This document shows, in pieces, positions 17,591-24,512 of a DNA stretch of 64,000 nucleotides. The position numbers were made by a program, and so were the translations under genes. The number at the start of each line of letters is the position of its first letter. Position 1 is the stretch's first letter. The notes under the pieces were generated by a model. That model saw only the letters and a list, made by a program, of their open reading frames with translations. It ran no database searches and was not told where the DNA came from. Source of the stretch: Ktedonosporobacter rubrisoli (GTDB lineage Bacteria > Chloroflexota > Ktedonobacteria > Ktedonobacterales > Ktedonobacteraceae); the NCBI RefSeq assembly GCF_004208415.1, contig NZ_CP035758.1:8928001-8992000 (forward strand). Reading direction: 5' to 3'.

Positions 17591-19162
17591 TTAATGGTGG
17601 ACGATCAGGCCATCCATGACATTGCTCAATAACTTTTGCATCCCTGAAATCGTGCTGGCTTGCCCTGGACAGTGGGAATCTGTCTCGTAGCGATAGGTGT
17701 CGAGGCCGGCGGCCCAGTAGACGGAGCCGGAGGCAAAGACCATCGCACCCGAGGGCGCAAAGTAGATAGTCGTGTTGCTGCTATCTTTCTGCCCGTCGTC
17801 ATTGATAGTGGGGGAGGTGGCCAGAACCTGTAGATTCTTGGGTGTGCTCCCATTATTAAAGATCTTGTCCCATTCGTAGCCAACCAGACCACAGCCATAG
17901 CTCTCGCCGGGCGTGAGATTAGTGCCACTCATAAACGAAGATTTGGCGCCAGGATCAACGATCCAGGGATACCCTTTCTGCTTATGCGTGATATCCGAGA
18001 ACATAATCCCGATCAGCTCATTCTCAGGCCGATTGACCACAGGATCGCGCCACATTCCTGTAACGCGCGAATTATCTTTTCCGTACAGCGGGTCGCGCGC
18101 CAGGTCGTGATTATCGCTCTGCACCTTATAGCACACAAGTGTTTCGTCTGGCTGGCCGCTTGTTGAGGGCTCAAAGCGCATTTGCCAGTAGGAGGCATCG
18201 GCTTCAAGGAAGGCCAGCCCTACACCATGATCTCTAGCACTATCAACGCCATCGCGCATCTCTTTGGTCCAATATTCATCGTGGCCCAGCGAGATGTAGG
18301 CCTTATGTTTAAGTAGCGCTTCTGGATGCGTGTGCAGGTCGACGCTGCTGATATAAGAGAGATTGTAGCCTTGTTGCTCCAGCCAGTGAATAGCATCGGC
18401 CTCAAAGACTAGCACCTGATCCGAGCCATCCTGCTGCGTGCTGGGGCGCAGAAATGACACGTGTGAGGCGCGGCCATGGGGACTATTGTAGTCATACAAG
18501 CTATAGCCGCCCCAGTCATTGTAAGCTGCATAGGTTGTATCGGCTGTAACGACAACGTAGGTAGAATTAGTATTGCCAAGAACATCGAAAGAGGTATACG
18601 TCTGCTTATTATTGGCATCTACGAGCTTGACCAGATAGACTCCGCTTGTCCAGTCATTGGGAATCGTCAGCGAATAGGAAGGTTTCCAGCGCGCCTCGAC
18701 AAGACCGGTATTGTGGTCCACATAACAAGTAGTACAGTCAACGAGCTTAGAATTGGCTTCGTCGAAATAGCCCTGAGCCTCACCCACGCCGTGTGCCGCC
18801 ATCATCTGACGGGCGCCTTTGCCCATATACCAGCCCAGGCGATAGACAAAGAGCGTATATCGTGTGCCTGCTTGCTGCGTGCTCACATAGAAAGTGATAT
18901 TTTGTCCAGGGGCAACTGAACGGGCGCTAACGTAGGCCTGTATCTCCGTAGTGGCATCCTGGCCAGCAGGAATTTTCCAATCGCTGGTGCCGATCTGCGT
19001 GTTTTCGCGCACAATCGGATTATCGGCGGAGTCGCTACCCAGCGGTACCGTGGCTATGGTATTGGCCTGTCCCTTAAAAAAGTGGGCATTGGCCCCGATT
19101 ACCAGGGCGATAACCACCACAGCTGCCGCTACTATTGTCGCAATAATATTGCGGTTCGGCAT
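17591..19162 (-). CDS. Exported N,N-dimethylformamidase large-subunit-like (DmfA2 C-terminal) protein
   Basis: 523 residues from the ATG at 19162, which has AAGGAG upstream. An N-terminal hydrophobic helix (about residues 7-27) suggests a membrane anchor with an extracellular body. Region 60-210 is beta-rich (YTLFVYRLGWYMGKGAR). Region 210-500 carries the DmfA2-type core with KAYISLGHDEYWTKEMRDG and VLVFEADAIHWLEQQGY. True DMFases are cytoplasmic amidohydrolases, so an exported version beside glycosidases may have another substrate. The family placement is reasonably clear; the activity is not. Confidence 0.72.
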   Translation of the reverse strand: MPNRNIIATIVAAAVVVIALVIGANAHFFKGQANTIATVPLGSDSADNPIVRENTQIGTSDWKIPAGQDATTEIQAYVSARSVAPGQNITFYVSTQQAGTRYTLFVYRLGWYMGKGARQMMAAHGVGEAQGYFDEANSKLVDCTTCYVDHNTGLVEARWKPSYSLTIPNDWTSGVYLVKLVDANNKQTYTSFDVLGNTNSTYVVVTADTTYAAYNDWGGYSLYDYNSPHGRASHVSFLRPSTQQDGSDQVLVFEADAIHWLEQQGYNLSYISSVDLHTHPEALLKHKAYISLGHDEYWTKEMRDGVDSARDHGVGLAFLEADASYWQMRFEPSTSGQPDETLVCYKVQSDNHDLARDPLYGKDNSRVTGMWRDPVVNRPENELIGIMFSDITHKQKGYPWIVDPGAKSSFMSGTNLTPGESYGCGLVGYEWDKIFNNGSTPKNLQVLATSPTINDDGQKDSSNTTIYFAPSGAMVFASGSVYWAAGLDTYRYETDSHCPGQASTISGMQKLLSNVMDGLIVHH

Positions 19163-19452
19163 AAGGAGTCTCCTTGTAGATTTCAAAACCACTTAAACTA
19201 CACATATTGTAGAGTAAAATAACGTATGAAAAATAGCCTGTGTGAAATAGGAGACTTCCCTTTCTTCGATTTTGAATATAGCATATGCCTGGATTTCAAT
19301 ATGTTTCGTTTGTGGTAATAAACAAGGGCATATAATAGATAGTCGGTAGAGAAGTTGCTACCATACAGCTGAAGTGTATGTTTGCTGCGAGTTATTGTTG
19401 AGGCGACTTGTGAAGCCTTTGGCAGGAATGAAAGGGGAAGCTAAAGGCGCGC

Positions 19453-20319
19453 TTATTTGCTTCCCCAGGCGGTAAGAAAGTGCCATGTGGCATAAAAATC
19501 TGACTTTTGTCTTTCCAGAAGTGATTGCTGATAGAGCGCCTCGTAGTCTTCGCTCATGCAGCCCCATTTGCGTATAAAAGGCATCAGCGTGCGGGAGGCC
19601 AGGGCCATATCTTCGCTATAGGCCTGCCCTTCGGGAGTGCCTGCGCGATACTCAAGCACATGAGCCTTTGTCTGCACGTTATTGCAGCCATATTGCTGGA
19701 GTAGGAGTGGCAGGCGAGCAGTTATGCCCGTCGAGTTTTGTTCGAAGAGATGACCGGCCTGATAAAAAGCACAGAGCACCTTCTCGTTGAGGCGTGTCGT
19801 GGCCGGGCTATTGCTGCGATGCATTATTTCCTGGTCCGTCAGCCTGATCACGCCGCCTTTGCGCGTCACGCGCAGCATCTCGCTAAGCATCTTGGGCCAA
19901 TCCCAGGTGCGCAGAAGGCTACCGCCCAGACGCAAGTTGGTCAGGTCGAAATAGCCATTGGGAAATTCAAGCAATAGCAAAGCATCCATAACGAGAAAAT
20001 CGACGCGCTCGGCAACCTGCTTATCCTGAGCTTGCTGACGGGCGTAAGTAATCATGCGTTTACTGATATCGATGCCTGTAAAGTTTACCATGGGGTAGGC
20101 TGTGGCGGCCTCAATGATCCAGCCGCCGGGACCACAACCAATATCAAGGACGCGGCGCAGCTTTGTGGGATCTTCCTGTTCGGCCAGGACGCCTCCCATG
20201 GATGTAGTGAGCAGATGATCTTGCAACTCTAAGCGGGCAAGCTCGGCCTGATTTTCGCGATCTTGCACGATATAGGTGCTGGGCAATTCATGATTGCGCG
20301 GCTCAGAAGGTGTTGACAT
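19453..20319 (-). CDS. Class I SAM-dependent methyltransferase
   Basis: About 288 residues from the ATG at 20319; a TTG five codons upstream is an alternative. Motif I is VLDIGCGPGGWIIEAATAYP, with the acidic end of strand 2 in FTGIDISKRM and a post-I region FDLTNLRLGGSLL. This is the UbiE/Methyltransf_25 fold. The substrate is unknown. The gene appears to be single and lies upstream of, but divergent from, the lysine operon leader. Confidence 0.85.
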   Translation of the reverse strand: MSTPSEPRNHELPSTYIVQDRENQAELARLELQDHLLTTSMGGVLAEQEDPTKLRRVLDIGCGPGGWIIEAATAYPMVNFTGIDISKRMITYARQQAQDKQVAERVDFLVMDALLLLEFPNGYFDLTNLRLGGSLLRTWDWPKMLSEMLRVTRKGGVIRLTDQEIMHRSNSPATTRLNEKVLCAFYQAGHLFEQNSTGITARLPLLLQQYGCNNVQTKAHVLEYRAGTPEGQAYSEDMALASRTLMPFIRKWGCMSEDYEALYQQSLLERQKSDFYATWHFLTAWGSK

Positions 20320-20517
20320 ATGACATACTCTCAAACAATAGCTATTTTTGTGGCCTTATTGTGATGAGTGAAAAAAGCGGGATTGTCAAGTACCGTCCCC
20401 TTGACTTGGAGCTTGGAGCAGAGCCCCATTCCCCCATTCCCACCGCCCCCGTAGGCGGCGCATTCGTCAAACGAAGTTTAACAAAGCACTAGCATATTTT
20501 GAGTATAACAGGGAGAT

Positions 20518-20727
20518 ATGGCAACTGTCGAGCTAGAGACTTTTGCGGGGAGAGAAGTAGCTATTTTGGCGGAAAGCCGGGTAAAAAAATCCGTCAGTGG
20601 GCTCTTAGCTGAGCTCCCAGGAGTGAGCAGAAAGGAAAGAGAAAATTTCTGTTCAGTCGTAAAGGGGTTGACAGAGGGCAAAAGGATATGTTATAAGTTC
20701 TACAGTGTTACGAGAAGTAAAGACTAA
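20518..20727 (+). CDS. Doubtful 69-residue ORF overlapping the lysine operon promoter
   Basis: GGGAG sits three to eight bases before the ATG and the protein is charged and plausible in composition. However, the promoter of the lysine operon (20668-20697) lies inside its 3' end and no homologue is recognised. It may be chance. Confidence 0.2.
   Translation: MATVELETFAGREVAILAESRVKKSVSGLLAELPGVSRKERENFCSVVKGLTEGKRICYKFYSVTRSKD
20668..20697 (+). promoter_or_regulatory. Sigma-A promoter of the lysine operon
   Basis: TTGACA at 20668-20673 and TATAAG at 20692-20697 with 18-base spacing. Transcription would start near 20704, about 30 bases ahead of the first T-box stem I. Confidence 0.75.
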
Positions 20728-20732
20728 AGGCA

Positions 20733-21026
20733 CTGCGGGGACGAGTAACAGTTATTAGTTACGTCCAGAGAGTGGGAGATCGGTGGAAATCCCATACGTC
20801 AACTGGCTGTGAAAAAGACCCCTGCCGCTACGAGAAGAAATCGCGAAAAGCGAAAGTAGACCTCTGTCGGTACCTCCGTTATCAGGTGATTGGGCACATA
20901 ATGTGCCTATAGAGGTCGTTGCCGTAAGGCAGCGGCAAATGAAGGTGGTACCACGAGAGCCACAATAATTCTGAGAATTATCGCTCTTCGTCCTTCCCCA
21001 GTGTGGAGGATGAAGGGCGTTTTTGT
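20733..21026 (+). ncRNA. T-box riboswitch 1 (lysine specifier), lysine operon leader
   Basis: The T-box sequence AAGGTGGTACCACG at about 20942 is the antiterminator bulge that pairs with the tRNA acceptor end. Upstream are the stem I hallmarks: GAGTAAC (loop-E motif), CAGAGAG distal bulge, GGTGG terminal loop, and GTGAAAAAGACC (about 20809-20820), in which the codon after GAA is AAA (AAG in a shifted register); both specify lysine. The terminator pairs 20982-20994 with 21007-21019, followed by TTTTT. Uncharged tRNA-Lys should allow read-through. Confidence 0.9.
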
Positions 21027-21071
21027 TTGTCCTTTATCCTGGTGAGTAAAAACAATTGCATAGCTAAAAGC

Positions 21072-21464
21072 TTTGATGGGACAAGTAACGGATTTCGTAA
21101 CGCACAGAGAGCGGATGGTAGCTGAAAAGTCCGTAGGGCGGAACCGTGAAAAAAGACCCGGAGCTGCGAGAAGAAATCGCGAAAAGCGAAAGTAGACCTC
21201 TGCCGGAGCCCCCGTTAACGGGATGAGTAAGAGCAACGTGCATAGTTGCTCTCTACCTGAGATGTTGGTGCGCTGAGGCACCGACGAATGAAGGTGGTAC
21301 CGCGGGAGCATATAAGACGCTCTTCGTCCTTCTCAAATGCATATCCTGAACGGGATCGAGACAAGATCCCGGTCCGGCTATCTCTCTTCACTGCTCAACT
21401 TGAGCAAGTGTATAGAGAAAGGCTGGATAAGGAAGAATGCATGGAGGGATGAGGGGCTTTTTTG
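21072..21464 (+). ncRNA. T-box riboswitch 2 (lysine specifier), tandem copy
   Basis: A second complete T-box directly downstream: CAAGTAAC loop-E motif, CAGAGAG, GGTAG loop, specifier region GTGAAAAAAGACCC (about 21146-21159) again giving AAA or AAG, and T-box sequence AAGGTGGTACCGCG at 21291. The likely terminator is unusual. The arm at 21319-21333 can pair over 15 bp, with G-T pairs, to 21443-21457, followed by six Ts. The 109 bases between them include their own hairpin (21351-21371). It ends 33 bases before lysW. Confidence 0.85.
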
Positions 21465-21496
21465 TTGGCCTGAAATATGAATTGAGAAAGGAAATC

Positions 21497-21664
21497 ATGA
21501 ACATGGCACACTGTCCAGAATGCGAAGCTGAAGTAGCTCTGCAAGGGCTGATGGTTGGTGAAGTACTCTTCTGCCCCGATTGCAACGCTGAGCTAGAGGT
21601 GCTGAATACAGAGCAACCTGAGGTAGGGCTTGCCCCACAGGTTGAGGAAGACTGGGGAGAATAA
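21497..21664 (+). CDS. lysW: LysW amino-group carrier protein
   Basis: A 55-residue acidic protein. It has two Cys pairs, CPEC near the N-terminus and CPDC near residue 31, for a zinc ribbon, and the diagnostic C-terminus EDWGE. The terminal Glu side chain is the attachment point for alpha-aminoadipate, so intermediates stay protein-bound until LysK releases lysine. The ATG at 21497 is chosen because GAAAGGA precedes it and the N-terminus matches LysW. A longer in-frame start lies inside the T-box terminator. Confidence 0.95.
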   Translation: MNMAHCPECEAEVALQGLMVGEVLFCPDCNAELEVLNTEQPEVGLAPQVEEDWGE

Positions 21665-21668
21665 GATC

Positions 21669-22544
21669 ATGCGCCTGGCTATTCTGGCATCACGCATTCG
21701 TGTGGAAGAGAAGTTGCTGGTCGAAGCCCTGAAGAGACGAGCGATAGACTTTGATATTATCGATGATGGTGGACTCTTGCTCGATCTGGCCCAGCCTGCT
21801 GAGCGCTGGAACGCTTACGATGCAGTCTTGAGCCGCAGCGTCAGTCAATCGCGCGGCCTGGCCGTCTCGTATGTGCTGGAGCACTGGGGCTTGCGCGTCT
21901 ATAACTCGGCAGCAGTAACGGCAACTTGTAACGATAAATTGCTTACGACCCTGGCTCTACTGCGCGCTGGTATTCCGACGCCACGCACCCTCATGGCCTT
22001 CGAAGCCAACTCAGCAGTTCAAGGCATTGAGACGCTCGGTTATCCGGTTGTGCTTAAGCCTATCACCGGCTCGTGGGGACGTTTGCTGGCACGCGTGAAT
22101 GATCGGGATGCGGCCGAGGCGGTCTTAGAGCATCAGGAAACGCTGGGATCTTATCAGCACCATATTCACTATATTCAAGACTACGTGGCAAAGCCACAAC
22201 GCGATATACGGGCCTTTGTCGTGGGCAATCGTACGATCTGTGCCATTTATCGTAGTAGCGAGCACTGGGTAACAAATACGGCGCGTGGCGCAGTTACCAC
22301 CAATTGTCCCGTGACCCCAGAGCTAGATAGCCTCTGCGTAAGGGCCGCACAAGCCGTTGGCGGTGGCATTCTTGCCGTCGATATTCTTGAAGATGCGGAA
22401 CAAGGCTTTCTGGTCAATGAGATCAACGCAACTATGGAGTTCCGCAATAGCATAGCCCCGACCGGGGTAGATATTCCTAACGAGATCCTTGATTTTATTG
22501 AGAGCGGCGTAACGAATCAGGCATTTGAAGGAGCTGTACGATGA
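21669..22544 (+). CDS. lysX: LysX, alpha-aminoadipate-LysW ligase
   Basis: A 291-residue ATP-grasp ligase that joins the amino group of aminoadipate to the C-terminal Glu of LysW. Seen: VVLKPITGSWGRLLARVNDR, YVAKPQRDIRAFVVG and the C-terminal metal site VNEINATMEFRNS. The ATG at 21669 lies four bases after the lysW stop. Homologues (ArgX) act on glutamate. The presence of homocitrate-pathway genes in the same operon favours aminoadipate, though dual use cannot be excluded because no separate argX is visible. Confidence 0.93.
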   Translation: MRLAILASRIRVEEKLLVEALKRRAIDFDIIDDGGLLLDLAQPAERWNAYDAVLSRSVSQSRGLAVSYVLEHWGLRVYNSAAVTATCNDKLLTTLALLRAGIPTPRTLMAFEANSAVQGIETLGYPVVLKPITGSWGRLLARVNDRDAAEAVLEHQETLGSYQHHIHYIQDYVAKPQRDIRAFVVGNRTICAIYRSSEHWVTNTARGAVTTNCPVTPELDSLCVRAAQAVGGGILAVDILEDAEQGFLVNEINATMEFRNSIAPTGVDIPNEILDFIESGVTNQAFEGAVR

Positions 22545-23602
22545 GTCGATTACGTGTAGCGATTGTCGGTGGCTCCGGCTACACCGGCGGCGAGCTGATC
22601 CGACTTCTGCTCTTCCACCCGCACGTGGAATTGACGCAGATTGCCTCGGGTAGCCGAGCTGGTCATTATGTGCATAGCGTTCATCCAAATCTGCGCAAGG
22701 TAACAGCGCTGCGTTTCTGTCATCCAAACGACCTGACAACGTGTGACATCGTTTTTCTCTGCTTGCCTCATGGCGCGTCTGCGGGCGAGATTGAGCGTTA
22801 CCAGGCTTTGGCGCCCCGCGTAATTGATCTCTCGGCTGACTTTCGCTTGCGCTCTCCAGAACTCTATGAGCGCTGGTATGGGGCAGCGCATCGCGCACCC
22901 GAATTGTTGAATCAGGCTATTTATGGCCTGCCCGAACTGCATCGCCGCGAACTGGCCGAAGCAAATCTTGTCAGCGGAACTGGCTGTATGGCCACCGCTG
23001 CTATTCTAGGGCTAGCTCCCCTCTATCGGGCTGGCCTCGTGAACCGTGCTATCCCGCTGGTCGTGGAGGCCAAGGTTGGCTCATCAGCAGCTGGCGCTAC
23101 CCCTGGGGCGAGTAGTCATCATCCTGAGCGCAGCGGAGCCGTGCGCTCATTCCAGCCAACGGGACACCGCCATAGCGCTGAACTGATACAAGAGCTTGGT
23201 GAGCTCTCGGGAGGCGAGATAGCTCAGCCGGTAGCATTCTCGGCCACGGCGATCGAACTGGTGCGCGGCATTCTGATCACCGCGCATGTTTTCGTCAATG
23301 AGCCGCTTGAGGAGCGCAGATTATGGCGCGTCTATCGTGAGGCCTATCAGCAAGAGCCGTTTGTGCGCATTGTCAAAGAGCGTAACGGCGTCTATCGCTA
23401 TCCCGAGCCCAAGATCCTGGTGGGCAGCAATTATTGCGATGTTGGTTTTGAGTATGATGCCGAGCAGCAAAGAGTCGTGGTTATGGCTGCTCTTGATAAT
23501 CTGATGAAAGGCGCGGCAGGCAATGCCGTCCAAGCCCTGAATTGTATGTTTGGCTGGGATGAGGTAACTGGCTTGAGTTTCCCGGGCCTGCATCCTGTGT
23601 AG
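22541..23602 (+). CDS. lysY: LysY, LysW-aminoadipyl phosphate reductase (ArgC family)
   Basis: A 353-residue NADPH-dependent reductase. The N-terminus VAIVGGSGYTGGELIRLLL is the dinucleotide-binding loop. The catalytic Cys lies in VSGTGCMATAAILGLAPL, which replaces the usual GNPGCY motif of ArgC and is typical of the LysY branch. It overlaps lysX by four bases (ATGA), which implies translational coupling. It reduces the acyl phosphate made by LysZ to the semialdehyde. Confidence 0.93.
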   Translation: MSRLRVAIVGGSGYTGGELIRLLLFHPHVELTQIASGSRAGHYVHSVHPNLRKVTALRFCHPNDLTTCDIVFLCLPHGASAGEIERYQALAPRVIDLSADFRLRSPELYERWYGAAHRAPELLNQAIYGLPELHRRELAEANLVSGTGCMATAAILGLAPLYRAGLVNRAIPLVVEAKVGSSAAGATPGASSHHPERSGAVRSFQPTGHRHSAELIQELGELSGGEIAQPVAFSATAIELVRGILITAHVFVNEPLEERRLWRVYREAYQQEPFVRIVKERNGVYRYPEPKILVGSNYCDVGFEYDAEQQRVVVMAALDNLMKGAAGNAVQALNCMFGWDEVTGLSFPGLHPV

Positions 23603-23672
23603 AAGAGCAAAATGAATTGCAAAGATTAAGATAATTGCGTTTCTGGGGAAGGTTTTAAAGAAGGAGCTTACT

Positions 23673-24512
23673 ATGACACTAGTGATAAAGATTGGTGGTG
23701 GTGCAGGTGTCGCCACGTCAAGCATTGTGCAAGAGATAGCGCAGTATGTTGCCGATAAACGTGAGAAGCGACGCGTGGTCCTGGTACATGGTGGCTCTGA
23801 TCTCACCAACACACTCTCGCGACGCCTGGGACACGAGGCACGTGTGATCACTTCTCCCAGCGGCATGACAAGTCGCTATACCGATAGCGAAACGCTAGGT
23901 ATCTTTGCCATGGCTGTAGCCGGCCAGATCAATACTGAGCTGGTGGCTTTGCTGCAGCGAGAAGGTGTCAATGCGCTTGGCCTGTCTGGCGTAGATGGCA
24001 GATTGCTGCTGGCCAGGCGTAAAGAGGCTGTGCGCTCTGTCCTGCCTAACGGGCGCATCCAGATTATACGCGATGACTATACAGGGCAAATCGAGCAGGT
24101 GAACAGCCAATTGCTGGAGCAACTGCTAGATGCAGGCTTTACGCCAGTAATTGCTCCCCTGGCCTTGAGCTATAAGGGCGAGCGACTCAACGTTGATGGA
24201 GATCGCGCCGCGGCAGCCGTGGCTACTGCCTTGCGGGCCGAGGCCCTGGCCATTATGACAAATGTTCCCGGATTACTGCGCAATCCAGATGATCATACCT
24301 CGCTTATACACAATATCTCTGCTGATCAATTACAAGATGCTATGCAATACGCACAGGGACGTATGCGTAAGAAATTGTTAGGAGCACAGGAAGCTTTGCA
24401 AGGTGGAGTATCACACGTATATATCAGCAATGCGACCTTAGCAGAGGTCGTCAACGGGGCGGGTACAACGATTGAAGCAACGAATATAGCTGTAAGAAGG
24501 GTTCTCGTATGA
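23673..24512 (+). CDS. lysZ: LysZ, LysW-aminoadipate kinase (ArgB family)
   Basis: A 279-residue amino-acid kinase. The N-terminal VIKIGGGAG and VLVHGG loops bind phosphate groups. GMTSRYTD is the form seen in LysZ rather than acetylglutamate kinase. The C-terminal INTELVALLQREGVNALGLSG and LNVDGDRAAAAVA segments are normal. GAAGGAG precedes the ATG. Its last four bases overlap the lysJ-lysK fusion start. Confidence 0.93.
   Translation: MTLVIKIGGGAGVATSSIVQEIAQYVADKREKRRVVLVHGGSDLTNTLSRRLGHEARVITSPSGMTSRYTDSETLGIFAMAVAGQINTELVALLQREGVNALGLSGVDGRLLLARRKEAVRSVLPNGRIQIIRDDYTGQIEQVNSQLLEQLLDAGFTPVIAPLALSYKGERLNVDGDRAAAAVATALRAEALAIMTNVPGLLRNPDDHTSLIHNISADQLQDAMQYAQGRMRKKLLGAQEALQGGVSHVYISNATLAEVVNGAGTTIEATNIAVRRVLV

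Noticed and set aside
20478..20681. Minus-strand ORF of 67 residues upstream of the lysine leader
   Set aside because: No ribosome site or motif seen, and it is antisense to the region holding the lysine operon promoter.
21437..21496. Longer N-terminus for LysW
   Set aside because: The extra codons lie in the second T-box terminator. The ATG at 21497 has a good ribosome site and gives the normal LysW length.
20700..21500. L box (lysine) riboswitch
   Set aside because: The conserved lysine riboswitch core was not seen. The T-box sequences and stem I motifs explain the region.
22323..22942. Minus-strand ORFs inside lysX/lysY
   Set aside because: Shadows of real coding sequence with no recognisable family.
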